22,809 bases of DNA, from the NCBI GenBank assembly GCA_963977675.1, contig CAXBPY010000049.1:1-22809 (forward strand). The letters are read 5' to 3'. The translations under genes were made by a program, and so were the position numbers. Positions 14,422 through 22,263 of this stretch are shown here, one piece after another; position 1 is the first letter of the stretch, and each line of letters opens with the position of its first letter. The notes beneath the pieces were generated by a model, which was not told the origin of the DNA, searched no databases, and saw nothing but the letters and a program-made list of their open reading frames with translations. The stretch is from CAXBPY01 sp003455275. GTDB lineage: Bacteria; Bacteroidota; Bacteroidia; Chitinophagales; UBA10324.

Positions 14422-15507
14422 ATGAATAATCTTGTTACCCAACTCGAAGCTATAAAAGAAAAATGGCTGGACATAGAACTACAATTAAATGACCCTAAAA
14501 ATATTTCGGACCAAAAATTATTTGTTCAATTAAACCGCACCTATCGCGAATTGCAGAAGGTGGTTGAAGCTTTTGAAAAGTATAAACTCATTCTGAGCAA
14601 CATTGAAAACAGTCGCTCAATAATCGAAACAGAAAAAGATGATGAGCTGAAGCAAATGGCAAAGTCAGAATTGGAAACGCTGGAAGAAGAGCAGGTAAAA
14701 ATGGAAGAAGAAATCCGGCTGCTATTACTTCCTAAAGACCCAACCGATGCAAAGGATGCAGTAATTGAAATAAGGGCAGGAACCGGAGGTGATGAAGCCA
14801 GCTTGTTTGCCGGAGACTTATATCGAATGTATGTACGCTACTGCGAAGGCCGAAAGTGGAAAGTGGCGGTAGTGAGCGAGAATGAAGGCGCTGTTGGCGG
14901 GTATAAGGAAGTGATTCTTGAAATAACCGGAACCGATGTTTACGGAACATTAAAATTTGAGTCCGGGGTTCATCGTGTTCAGCGCGTTCCGGAGACAGAA
15001 GCACAAGGCCGTGTTCACACAAGTGCAGCTACTGTGGCTGTTTTGCCGGAAGCCGAAGAGGTGGATGTAGAAGTAAAAGATGCTGATGTGAAAATGGAAA
15101 CAGCACGAAGCGGCGGTGCTGGCGGACAGAATGTAAATAAGGTGGAGACAAAAGTTATTCTCACTCATATTCCAACCGGTTTGGTTGTAATGTGTCAAAC
15201 TGAACGCTCCCAACTTGGCAATCGTGAGAAAGCAATGAAGATGCTCAGAACAAGATTATATGAGGCTGCAGTTCGCAAACACGAAGATGAAATTTCTGCA
15301 AAAAGAAAATCAATGGTGAGCAGCGGTGATCGCTCAGCAAAAATCAGAACATATAATTATCCTCAGGCTAGAGTTACAGACCACCGGATTGGAATGACAG
15401 TGTATACGCTTCCTGATTTTATGAATGGAAATATTCAGGAAATGCTTGATGCACTTCAAATGGCTGAAAATGCCGAGAAGATGAAGGAAGGAGCAATGAG
15501 TGTTTAA
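14422..15507 (+). CDS. prfA: Peptide chain release factor 1
   Basis: RF1 recognises UAA and UAG and triggers peptide release. The 361-residue product is the normal length, with the catalytic GGQ motif at 234-236 in SGGAGGQNVNKVETKV and the upstream block IRAGTGGDEASLFAGDLYRM. The block HRVQRVPETEAQGRVHTSAA contains the codon-recognition loop; the tripeptide is Pro-Glu-Thr at 190-192 where E. coli has Pro-Ala-Thr, keeping the Pro and Thr. The region YNYPQARVTDHRIGM is present, as is typical for RF1 rather than RF2, and there is no programmed frameshift. The ATG at 14422 lies just after its promoter with no Shine-Dalgarno motif. The SDR gene follows 15 bases later. Confidence 0.95.
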   Translation: MNNLVTQLEAIKEKWLDIELQLNDPKNISDQKLFVQLNRTYRELQKVVEAFEKYKLILSNIENSRSIIETEKDDELKQMAKSELETLEEEQVKMEEEIRLLLLPKDPTDAKDAVIEIRAGTGGDEASLFAGDLYRMYVRYCEGRKWKVAVVSENEGAVGGYKEVILEITGTDVYGTLKFESGVHRVQRVPETEAQGRVHTSAATVAVLPEAEEVDVEVKDADVKMETARSGGAGGQNVNKVETKVILTHIPTGLVVMCQTERSQLGNREKAMKMLRTRLYEAAVRKHEDEISAKRKSMVSSGDRSAKIRTYNYPQARVTDHRIGMTVYTLPDFMNGNIQEMLDALQMAENAEKMKEGAMSV

Positions 15508-15522
15508 TTTTTTTTTTCATCT

Positions 15523-16191
15523 ATGAAAGATGCAAGAACAATTCTGATAACCGGGGCAGCCGGAAACCTTGGAACGGTTGTAACAAAAAAATTTCTTTCA
15601 CTGAATTACAGAGTTATTGCCTGTGTTCATGGACAAAATTCTTTTGATCACAGTGAAAATTTGTTAGTTGAGGAACTCAATGTTTTTGATGAGACAGCTT
15701 GCAGCCAATTCATTCAAAGAACGATTGAGATTCACGGCTCAATTGATTGTGCAGCTTTATTAGTTGGTGGTTTTGCAGCAGGAAAAATTGATGGCATGAA
15801 TGAGGCACAGCTTCTTAAAATGATTCAATTGAACTTTTTGTCCGCACAACATTTATTTATTCCATTAATGAATCACATGATTGAAAACAAAATGGGTAGA
15901 ATTGTATTGGCAGGAGCGCAATCAGTATTTGCCCCATCGTCCGGAACAAAAATGTCATCGTATGTTTTGTCAAAGTCTCTTTTATTCAAAGCCAGCGAAC
16001 TAATTAATGAAGCCGGAAAAAACAGTAATGTAACCTGTTCGGTTCTTTCACCAAGCACCATTGACACTCCTGAAAACCGAGCCTCTATGCCTGATGCGGA
16101 TTTTTCACTCTGGAATAAACCTTCGGACCTTGCCCAGTTAATAGTCGATTTTTGCGAAGACAGAAACCACCAAATGGTTTTATCACTCTGA
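15523..16191 (+). CDS. Short-chain dehydrogenase/reductase family protein
   Basis: The 222-residue cytoplasmic product is a classical SDR by motif. It has the nucleotide-binding TGAAGNLG at 10-17, the active-site Ser134 in LAGAQSVFAP, and Tyr147/Lys151 in SSYVLSKSL, with the standard 12-residue spacing between Ser and Tyr. The C-terminus is short, as in minimal SDRs. No acidic residue is obvious directly after the second beta strand (VIACVHGQN), so cofactor preference cannot be read safely. The substrate is unknown. It probably shares the prfA transcript, 15 bases downstream of it. Confidence 0.8.
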   Translation: MKDARTILITGAAGNLGTVVTKKFLSLNYRVIACVHGQNSFDHSENLLVEELNVFDETACSQFIQRTIEIHGSIDCAALLVGGFAAGKIDGMNEAQLLKMIQLNFLSAQHLFIPLMNHMIENKMGRIVLAGAQSVFAPSSGTKMSSYVLSKSLLFKASELINEAGKNSNVTCSVLSPSTIDTPENRASMPDADFSLWNKPSDLAQLIVDFCEDRNHQMVLSL

Positions 16192-16229
16192 TTATTTTCT
16201 CAATTAGATTGAAAACTCTTCCCTCATCC

Positions 16230-16264
16230 TTTGTAATTTCAAGGATTTGTTTTAACTATATTTG
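16230..16264 (+). promoter_or_regulatory. Probable promoter of the glycogen-synthase-like gene
   Basis: A consensus -7 box TATATTTG lies at 16257-16264 and is followed by CGCTCC, the same bases as after the rpsJ box. The nearest suitable -33 TTTG (16230-16233) is 23 bases upstream, longer than usual. The ATG is 28 bases past the box. Confidence 0.5.
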
Positions 16265-16292
16265 CGCTCCTTTTTAATTTTTATTATACCGA

Positions 16293-17108
16293 ATGAATAA
16301 GAAAAGAGTGCTGATAGTTACGCACGAAATGAAACCCTACAATATCGCGACTGAAATAGCTACCATCGCCAATCAATTGCCTGTTAAGGTTCAGCAGCAG
16401 GGAATGGAAGTCAGGGTTCTGATGCCGCGATTTGGAACTATCAATGAACGCCGTCATCGGTTGCATGAAGTGGTTCGCCTTTCAGGAATGAATATAATTA
16501 TTGATGATGATGATAACCCACTGATCATTAAGGTTGCATCATTACCCGGTGCTCGCTTGCAAGTTTATTATCTGGATAATGAAGATTATTTCAAGCGCAA
16601 ACATGTGTTTGAAGATGAAACCGGAAAGTTTTATGATGATAACCATGAAAGAATGGTTTTCTTTTGTAAGGGCGTGATGGAAACCGTGAAAAAATTTGGA
16701 TGGCCTCCTGATATTATTCACTGCTTTGGATGGATGAGTTCCCTCATCCCACTTTATCTGCGAACAGCTTACAAAAAAGAACCTGTTTTCGGAAATGCTA
16801 AAATGATATATTCAATCGCAGAAAATACTTTTGGAGGAACCTTGGATAAAATGTTTCAGCGCAAGGCACTCATTAATAAAGATGCTGTAAAAGAATCAGA
16901 ATTTGCTCCTTACAAAAAAGGTAATAATTCAGCTTTGCTTATTGGCGCTGCCACTTATTCTGATGCAATTATTCTCGACAGTAAAAAGGCAGATACTTCG
17001 GTGAAAAATGCGATTAAAAAAATGCAGAAGAAGAAAATGCTCGAGCATAATTCTGAAACCTACCTCACATCTTATCTTGAATTTTATCAATCACTAATGA
17101 AGAAGTGA
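16293..17108 (+). CDS. Glycogen/starch synthase N-terminal-domain protein (GT5-like, lacks C-terminal domain)
   Basis: The 271-residue product aligns with only the first Rossmann domain of GT5 glycogen synthases. It has KKRVLIVTHEMKPYNIATEI at the start, then VQQQGMEVRVLMPRFGTINE, RLQVYYLDNEDYFKRKHVF and PDIIHCFGWMSSLIPLYLR, and ends after KMIYSIAENTFGG. The ADP-glucose-binding KxGGL expected in the first loop is not present, and the C-terminal GT-B half that holds the remaining donor-site residues is absent, so catalytic activity is doubtful. I recall similar stand-alone proteins, usually annotated glycogen synthase, in many Bacteroidetes. Its stop overlaps the DUF4270 gene by four bases, and glmS follows, suggesting an envelope or sugar-sensing role rather than glycogen storage. 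That role is inference. Confidence 0.75.
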   Translation: MNKKRVLIVTHEMKPYNIATEIATIANQLPVKVQQQGMEVRVLMPRFGTINERRHRLHEVVRLSGMNIIIDDDDNPLIIKVASLPGARLQVYYLDNEDYFKRKHVFEDETGKFYDDNHERMVFFCKGVMETVKKFGWPPDIIHCFGWMSSLIPLYLRTAYKKEPVFGNAKMIYSIAENTFGGTLDKMFQRKALINKDAVKESEFAPYKKGNNSALLIGAATYSDAIILDSKKADTSVKNAIKKMQKKKMLEHNSETYLTSYLEFYQSLMKK

Positions 17109-18430
17109 AATTGAAATTGTCACGCATTACTCTCTTTTTTGTATTAGTTGTTTTGTCTTTTTCATCCTGTAAAAAATCCACGCTTATCGGAAGTGATTTG
17201 TTACCTGCCAGCGATGACATTAACGGAATTTTTACAGATACGCTTTCACTAAACACCAAAACAGTTTCAGAACTTCCTCTCAAAACTTCCACTAATACCA
17301 AGTTCCCGGTTGGAGTAATGAACGATAATGTTTTTGGTAAAACAAGTGCCTCACTATATACCCAGTTTCAAATAGCCGGTCAGATAGATCTTGGTAATCC
17401 AGACTCACTATTCGTTGATTCGCTGGTTCTGAATCTTCCTTATGCAGGAAGCTATGGAAAATTTACAAACTCACAGAATATTTATGTGTATCGAGTTACT
17501 GAAGCAATGAATAACGACAGCAGCTATTATTCTGACAAAACTTTTTCTGTTGATCCTACTGAAGTAGGAAGAAGAATGGATTTTATTCCTGATTTAACTC
17601 ATGGGATTATTGATGATGGCGATTCAATTGCTGCCTCAATGAGAATCCGGCTTGCCGATCACCTTGGACAAGATTTGTTAAACCAATCAAGGGGCGCCAA
17701 CTTCCAAAGCAACGATGCATTTCAAAATTATTTTAAAGGCCTCTTAGTTGTTTCGGATACCAATGTATCAAATGCGCAAGGTTGTGTTTATGTTTCCATC
17801 ACCTCAACTTCTGATTCACGGCTTACTGTTTATTATCATAATTACGATTCCACCGGATTAAAATTCAGTTTCACAATTGGGAATAAAAGCAATTCATTCA
17901 GTCATTATTCACATAACTATTCATCGGCCCCGATTCAAAATGCACTTGGTAGCACGAATGCCAGTGACAGCGTTGTTTATCTTCAGGGAGGTGCCGGAGT
18001 AAAAACAAAAATTACATTTCCTACCTTGAGTAACCTGGGAAATATTTTGGTGAATAAAGCTGAATTGTTTGTCTATGTTCCGGCTGAGTATCTTGATCCG
18101 GATTCTGTCTATACAATTCCTACCCGGCTTATCTGCCTTCGATCCGATTCAACCGGAAAAAATGTGGCAATACAAGATCAGCTATCTTCAAATCTGATTT
18201 ATGGAGGAGCAAAAACCGAAATAATGATTGATGGCCAGAAGTGTTATCAATATTCATTTTCCATTGCAGAAAGATTACAGGATATTATAACAGGCGGTGC
18301 AACCGATTATGGTTTCTTTCTCGTCTCCTATCAAAGTCCGGAAGTAACTGACCGAGCCATGATAGCAGGAGCAAAGCGCTCAGATAAATTCCGGATGAAG
18401 CTGAATCTCATCTACACAAAATTACCCTAA
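17105..18430 (+). CDS. DUF4270 family lipoprotein
   Basis: The 441-residue product starts at a GTG at 17105 overlapping the previous stop (GTGA). It has a lipoprotein signal: KLKLSR, a hydrophobic run and a lipobox SFSSC with the lipidated cysteine at 22, followed by KK. The remainder, with GSDLLPASDDINGIFTDTLS and the C-terminal YGFFLVSYQSPEVTDRAMIA, resembles DUF4270 proteins, a Bacteroidetes family of unknown function predicted to be rich in beta strands and exported to an outer leaflet. It ends two bases before glmS. The tight coupling to the upstream GT5-like gene and to glmS suggests a shared envelope task. Family assignment is from remembered features rather than a search. Confidence 0.75.
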   Translation: MKLKLSRITLFFVLVVLSFSSCKKSTLIGSDLLPASDDINGIFTDTLSLNTKTVSELPLKTSTNTKFPVGVMNDNVFGKTSASLYTQFQIAGQIDLGNPDSLFVDSLVLNLPYAGSYGKFTNSQNIYVYRVTEAMNNDSSYYSDKTFSVDPTEVGRRMDFIPDLTHGIIDDGDSIAASMRIRLADHLGQDLLNQSRGANFQSNDAFQNYFKGLLVVSDTNVSNAQGCVYVSITSTSDSRLTVYYHNYDSTGLKFSFTIGNKSNSFSHYSHNYSSAPIQNALGSTNASDSVVYLQGGAGVKTKITFPTLSNLGNILVNKAELFVYVPAEYLDPDSVYTIPTRLICLRSDSTGKNVAIQDQLSSNLIYGGAKTEIMIDGQKCYQYSFSIAERLQDIITGGATDYGFFLVSYQSPEVTDRAMIAGAKRSDKFRMKLNLIYTKLP

Positions 18431-18432
18431 TC

Positions 18433-20271
18433 ATGTGCGGAATTGTTGGATACATTGGACCTAAACAAGCTTACAATGTAATTGTTAAAGGATTGGAGCG
18501 ACTCGAATACCGTGGTTACGACAGTGCAGGAGTTGCTTTGCTTAATGGCGATTTGCGAATATTAAAGAAAGCAGGAAAAGTTGCGGATCTTGTTTCATTC
18601 GCATCTGGCAAAGATGTAAATGGAACTTTAGGAATGGGGCACACAAGATGGGCAACACATGGTGAACCCAATGATCGCAATGCTCATCCTCACTTTTCAA
18701 ATTCAGGAAACCTTGCGATTATTCATAATGGTATAATTGAAAATTATGCGCCCATTAAAGAAGAACTAAAGGAACGCGGGTATAAATTCAATTCTGACAC
18801 GGACACCGAAGTGCTCGTAAATCTGATAGAAGACATTCAGATGAATGAACATGTTGACGAAGAGGAAGCAATCCGGCTTGCCCTCAATGAAGTAGTAGGT
18901 GCCTATGCAATTGTTATTGTATCGAAGAAAAATCCTGATAAACTTTTCGCTGCAAGAAAAGGAAGCCCGCTCGTGATAGGAATTGGAGAAAAAGAATTTT
19001 TTATTGCTTCAGATGCAACACCAATAGTGGAGCATACAAAAAATGTGGTTTATCTCAACGACGAAGAAATTGCAGTTGTAACCAGAAGCGGTGAACTAAC
19101 CATCAAAACTATCGGGAACAAACAGACAACACCTTACATACATGAATTGGAATTAAAACTGGAAGCCCTTGAGAAGGGAGGGTATGACCATTTTATGTTG
19201 AAAGAAATTTACGAGCAACCTACCTCTATTCTTGACAGCATGCGCGGCAGGTTGAACATTAAATCCGGAACTATTCTTCTTGGAGGATTGCTCGAGTACC
19301 AACAAAAAATTAAAAATGCTAATCGTTTGACAATTGCTGCTTGTGGCACCAGCTGGCATGCAGGAATTGTTGGCGAATATTTGTTGGAAGATTTAGCCAG
19401 ATTACCTGTAGAAGTAGAGTATGCTTCTGAGTTTCGTTATCGCAATCCAATAATTTCACAACAAGACATTCTGTTTGCTATTAGCCAAAGCGGCGAAACT
19501 GCTGACACGCTTGCTGCTATTGAACAAGCAAAAAGTAAAGGGGCAACAGTATTTGGAGTTTGTAATGTGGTGGGTTCTTCAATTGCAAGAGCAACACACG
19601 CGGGAAGTTTTACTCATGCAGGACCAGAAATTGGTGTTGCTTCAACTAAAGCTTTCACCGCACAGGTGACAGTACTAACGCTGATTGCGCTTTACCTGGC
19701 CAAAGAACGCGGAACCATTCAGGAATCACGCTACCAGCAAATCATAAATGAACTTGAAAATATACCTAACAAGGTAAAGAAGGTGCTGGATGCAAATGAG
19801 AAAATCAAATACATTGCAGATGTATTTAAGGATGCTACCAACTTCCTCTACTTAGGCCGCGGATATAATTTCCCTGTTGCGCTTGAAGGCGCATTAAAAC
19901 TCAAAGAGATCTCTTACATACATGCCGAAGGCTATCCTGCAGCTGAAATGAAACATGGACCAATTGCGCTTATTGATGAAGAGATGCCTGTAGTTGTTTT
20001 AGCTACGAATCAAAGTGCTTATGATAAAATCATCAGCAACATTCAGGAGGTGAAAGCGCGAAAGGGCAGGGTGATTGCCATAGTTGAAGAAGGAGATGAA
20101 ATTATTCGTGACATGGCTGAGTTTGTTATTGAGATTCCGGCAACACAAGAGCCTCTTACTCCGTTATTATCCGTGGTTCCGCTGCAGCTTCTTGCCTATC
20201 ATATAGCAGTGATGCGCGGATGCAATGTTGATCAACCGCGCAATCTCGCAAAGAGCGTTACTGTAGAATAG
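18433..20271 (+). CDS. glmS: Glutamine-fructose-6-phosphate aminotransferase (isomerizing)
   Basis: GlmS makes glucosamine-6-phosphate from fructose-6-phosphate and glutamine, the first step to UDP-GlcNAc for peptidoglycan and lipid A. The 612-residue product is full length. The N-terminal class II glutaminase begins MCGIVGYIGPKQ, with Cys2 as nucleophile, and has EYRGYDSAGVALL, MGHTRWATHGEPNDRNAHPH and HNGIIENY. Two SIS domains follow, with AACGTSWHAGIVGEYLLEDL, FAISQSGETADTLAAIEQAK and ALKLKEISYIHAEGYPAAEM followed by KHGPIALID. The C-terminus NLAKSVTVE carries the conserved lysine. Only two bases separate it from the upstream stop, so there is no room for a glmS ribozyme; it depends on the upstream promoter. 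Confidence 0.97.
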   Translation: MCGIVGYIGPKQAYNVIVKGLERLEYRGYDSAGVALLNGDLRILKKAGKVADLVSFASGKDVNGTLGMGHTRWATHGEPNDRNAHPHFSNSGNLAIIHNGIIENYAPIKEELKERGYKFNSDTDTEVLVNLIEDIQMNEHVDEEEAIRLALNEVVGAYAIVIVSKKNPDKLFAARKGSPLVIGIGEKEFFIASDATPIVEHTKNVVYLNDEEIAVVTRSGELTIKTIGNKQTTPYIHELELKLEALEKGGYDHFMLKEIYEQPTSILDSMRGRLNIKSGTILLGGLLEYQQKIKNANRLTIAACGTSWHAGIVGEYLLEDLARLPVEVEYASEFRYRNPIISQQDILFAISQSGETADTLAAIEQAKSKGATVFGVCNVVGSSIARATHAGSFTHAGPEIGVASTKAFTAQVTVLTLIALYLAKERGTIQESRYQQIINELENIPNKVKKVLDANEKIKYIADVFKDATNFLYLGRGYNFPVALEGALKLKEISYIHAEGYPAAEMKHGPIALIDEEMPVVVLATNQSAYDKIISNIQEVKARKGRVIAIVEEGDEIIRDMAEFVIEIPATQEPLTPLLSVVPLQLLAYHIAVMRGCNVDQPRNLAKSVTVE

Positions 20272-20291
20272 TTTATTGGTTCATTAGTTCA

Positions 20292-20320
20292 TTTGTTTTT
20301 TCGTGGACTAAATATTTTTC
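20292..20320 (+). promoter_or_regulatory. Possible promoter of the 110-aa gene
   Basis: TTTG at 20292-20295 and TATTTTTC at 20313-20320, one mismatch from TAnnTTTG, with 17 bases between. The ATG at 20330 is 9 bases further on, the same layout as for prfA. Just upstream, TTCATTAG and TTCATTTG form a short tandem. Confidence 0.35.
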
Positions 20321-20329
20321 TGATTAGAT

Positions 20330-20662
20330 ATGACTATTAATGAAGAGCGACAGGTATCAACTGCTATCGCAAAGAGTTTTGAGATGAACGACATCTCTTT
20401 TGCTGACTTCGAAAGCTTCCGCAGAAAACTTATTGAGAATATCAGCACCCTAATTGACACGGATTTTGAAAAGTTGCTCTGGATTCTTTACCGGGTGGAT
20501 GTAAGTGAGGAGAAAGCCCGCGCGCTGCTCGCCCTCAACCCTGCTCAGCCCGCAACAGTGCTTGCGGATTTATTGATCGAGCGCGAGCTGCAGAAATATC
20601 ATTCGAGAAAAACTTTCCGGGATATAAGCAATGACAATCGGGACAGTGATTTGAAACTGTAA
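20330..20662 (+). CDS. Hypothetical protein, Bacteroidetes-type, 110 aa
   Basis: No function is assignable. The product is small, soluble and predicted mostly helical. Its core, DTDFEKLLWILYRVDVSEEK followed by ARALLALNP and then DLLIERELQKYHSRK, matches a pattern I remember from short uncharacterised proteins found widely in Bacteroidetes: a (D/N)F..L..ILYRIDV block followed by a variable loop and an I.ERQLQK helix. There are no cysteines, signal peptide or membrane segment. The start has an AGATATG context with no Shine-Dalgarno motif. It lies 58 bases after glmS and 75 before the FAH-family gene and seems to have its own promoter. Confidence 0.7.
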   Translation: MTINEERQVSTAIAKSFEMNDISFADFESFRRKLIENISTLIDTDFEKLLWILYRVDVSEEKARALLALNPAQPATVLADLLIERELQKYHSRKTFRDISNDNRDSDLKL

Positions 20663-20724
20663 TCGAAAATAAAAATTGAGTCATTCATTTCTTACAATCA
20701 ATATTGACTTCATATTCGCCGCTC

Positions 20725-20737
20725 AATCTTCAATTAA
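20725..20737 (+). repeat. 13-bp inverted repeat, left copy, before the FAH-family start
   Basis: AATCTTCAATTAA sits directly against the ATG at 20738. Its exact reverse complement, TTAATTGAAGATT, lies at 21747-21759 and overlaps the last sense codon and stop of the same gene. The unit is related to the AT-rich repeats around the four-helix-bundle gene. Confidence 0.6.
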
Positions 20738-21754
20738 ATGAAATTAGTTTCCTATTTCCACCCGCAAGAAGAACAGGATCGACTTGGTTTGTTGCAAAAT
20801 GGATTGGTGTATGATATGCGCAATCTTGATTGGCAGTTTCCGGATAACATGCAATTATTTCTTTATGCATGGGACGATGTGATTGAACTTGCCCTTGATT
20901 ATAACCAACGCATTGCTGAGGGTCGGGTTAAACATGCAAAACCTATGCAGCAGGCTGATCTTAAAATTCTTGCTCCGGTTCCGCATCCGAACAGCTGCCG
21001 TGACGGATATGCATTTCGCCAGCATGTAGAAGCAGCCAGAAGAAACCGGAAGGTACCAATGATTCCTGAGTTTGATCAGTATCCAATTTTTTATTTCACC
21101 AATCACAATTCAATTCAGGGTGAAGGAGAAATAGTTTGCATGCCTGACCATTTTCAGAAACTGGATTTTGAATTGGAGAGTGCTATTGTCATTTGCCGTC
21201 AGGGAAAAAATATTATTGCGGAAGAAGCAGACAATTTTATAGGAGGTTACATGATAATGAATGACATGAGTGCGCGCACCTTGCAGATGGAAGAAATGTT
21301 ACTCAATCTTGGACCGGCAAAAGGAAAAGATTTTTGTACTGTAATCGGACCTATGCTTGTCACACCGGATGAATTGGAACCTTATAAAATTCCTGCGAAA
21401 GAAAATCATGTGGGCAATTGTTACAATCTTGAAATGAAATGTTGGGTGAATGGAAAATTAGTTTCCGAAGGAAATATGGGAAGCATGGATTGGACATTCG
21501 CTGAAATAATTGAGCGTGCATCCTATGGAGTTGATTTACATCCCGGCGATGTAATTGGAAGCGGAACTGTAGGCACCGGATGTTTTCTTGAACTTAATGG
21601 AACAGGAAAATTAAACGACCCAAATTACGCAGAACAATGGTTGCAACCAGGAGATGTGATTGACATGGAGATTACAGGTCTGGGAAAACTTACAAACACA
21701 ATTGCGAAAGCAGATACTGAATATTCGATTCTGGCGAAGAAGAAAGTTAATTGA
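20738..21754 (+). CDS. Fumarylacetoacetate hydrolase family protein
   Basis: The 338-residue cytoplasmic product belongs to the FAH superfamily of metal-dependent C-C bond hydrolases and decarboxylases. The N-terminal part is FAH-like (MKLVSYFHPQEEQDRLGLLQ). Catalytic-domain features are CRDGYAFRQHVEAARRNR, the metal ligands Glu145 and Glu147 in KLDFELESAI, Asp176 in YMIMNDMSARTLQ, KGKDFCTVIGPMLVTPDEL and the C-terminal GDVIGSGTVGTGCF. No neighbouring tyrosine or aromatic catabolism gene is present, so the substrate is not indicated. Start and stop codons both touch copies of a 13-bp inverted repeat. It may be transcribed with the small upstream gene. Confidence 0.88.
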   Translation: MKLVSYFHPQEEQDRLGLLQNGLVYDMRNLDWQFPDNMQLFLYAWDDVIELALDYNQRIAEGRVKHAKPMQQADLKILAPVPHPNSCRDGYAFRQHVEAARRNRKVPMIPEFDQYPIFYFTNHNSIQGEGEIVCMPDHFQKLDFELESAIVICRQGKNIIAEEADNFIGGYMIMNDMSARTLQMEEMLLNLGPAKGKDFCTVIGPMLVTPDELEPYKIPAKENHVGNCYNLEMKCWVNGKLVSEGNMGSMDWTFAEIIERASYGVDLHPGDVIGSGTVGTGCFLELNGTGKLNDPNYAEQWLQPGDVIDMEITGLGKLTNTIAKADTEYSILAKKKVN

Positions 21755-21795
21755 AGATTTAAGATTGAAAATTAAAAATTGAAGATTGAAAATTT
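21747..21795. repeat. Left AT-rich repeat array of the four-helix-bundle cassette
   Basis: A run of related units (TTGAAGATT, AAGATTGAAAATT, AATTGAAGATTGAAAATT) spans the FAH-family stop codon to within 3 bases of the four-helix-bundle ATG at 21799. Bases 21763-21787 are perfectly repeated, inverted, at 22209-22233. Confidence 0.75.
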
Positions 21796-21798
21796 CTG

Positions 21799-22185
21799 AT
21801 GGCTACTTATTCAAGCTTTGAAGATTTGCCGGTTTGGCAACATGCTGTCGAGGTCTATGTTGAAGTATATAAACTCTGTGAAAGGACTAAGTTGAAACAT
21901 GATTATAAAATGAGAAGTCAATTACTTGATGCTGCTTCATCCATTTCAAACAATATTGCAGAGGGGTTTGAATACAACAGCAATAAATCTTTTCATAATT
22001 TCCTTCGGATTGCAAAAGGTTCATCAGGAGAAACGCGCAATGAACTGCTTCTTTCAATGAGAGTCGGGATGATTGAAGCGGCGGATTACAATACCCTCAG
22101 ATTAAAGCTCATTAGTCTGTCTAATGAAATTTCGGGCTTTATGGATTACCTGAAAAATAATCCCAGGAAAAGAAGTTTTGAATAG
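21799..22185 (+). CDS. Four-helix-bundle protein (23S rRNA intervening-sequence protein family)
   Basis: The 128-residue product matches the four-helix-bundle family first seen in 23S rRNA intervening sequences (TIGR02436-like). It has FEDLPVWQHAVEVYVEVYKL, then MRSQLLDAASSISNNIAEGF, FHNFLRIAKGSSGETRNELL and a final helix ending GFMDYLKNNP. The family forms a pentameric helical barrel related to the Avd accessory protein of diversity-generating retroelements; its molecular role outside those systems is not settled. There are no rRNA genes or reverse transcriptase nearby. It lies alone between two convergent genes and is framed by inverted AT-rich repeats. No consensus promoter was seen; the start region is entirely repeat sequence. 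Confidence 0.9.
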   Translation: MATYSSFEDLPVWQHAVEVYVEVYKLCERTKLKHDYKMRSQLLDAASSISNNIAEGFEYNSNKSFHNFLRIAKGSSGETRNELLLSMRVGMIEAADYNTLRLKLISLSNEISGFMDYLKNNPRKRSFE

Positions 22186-22200
22186 AGCAATAAGGCGCTC

Positions 22201-22233
22201 CAATCTTTAATCTTCAATTTTTAATTTTCAATC
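22201..22233. repeat. Right inner AT-rich repeat of the cassette
   Basis: The sequence begins 15 bases after the four-helix-bundle stop. Bases 22209-22233 are the exact reverse complement of 21763-21787 over 25 positions. A further unit, CAATCTTT, precedes it. A small GAGC/GCTC inverted repeat lies between the stop and the array. Confidence 0.75.
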
Positions 22234-22263
22234 CACCATCCTCGGTAGCTTATTTGCCCGCAG

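Noticed and set aside
18420..18440. glmS ribozyme or leader riboswitch
   Set aside because: Only two bases separate the DUF4270 stop from the glmS start, and the upstream sequence is coding.
20711..20722. TATTCGCC as the -7 box of the FAH-family gene
   Set aside because: It matches TAnnTTTG poorly and has no TTTG at a suitable distance upstream.
21799..22185. Part of a 23S rRNA gene or a diversity-generating retroelement, because of the four-helix-bundle protein
   Set aside because: No rRNA sequence, reverse transcriptase, template repeat or variable-repeat target gene is visible around it.
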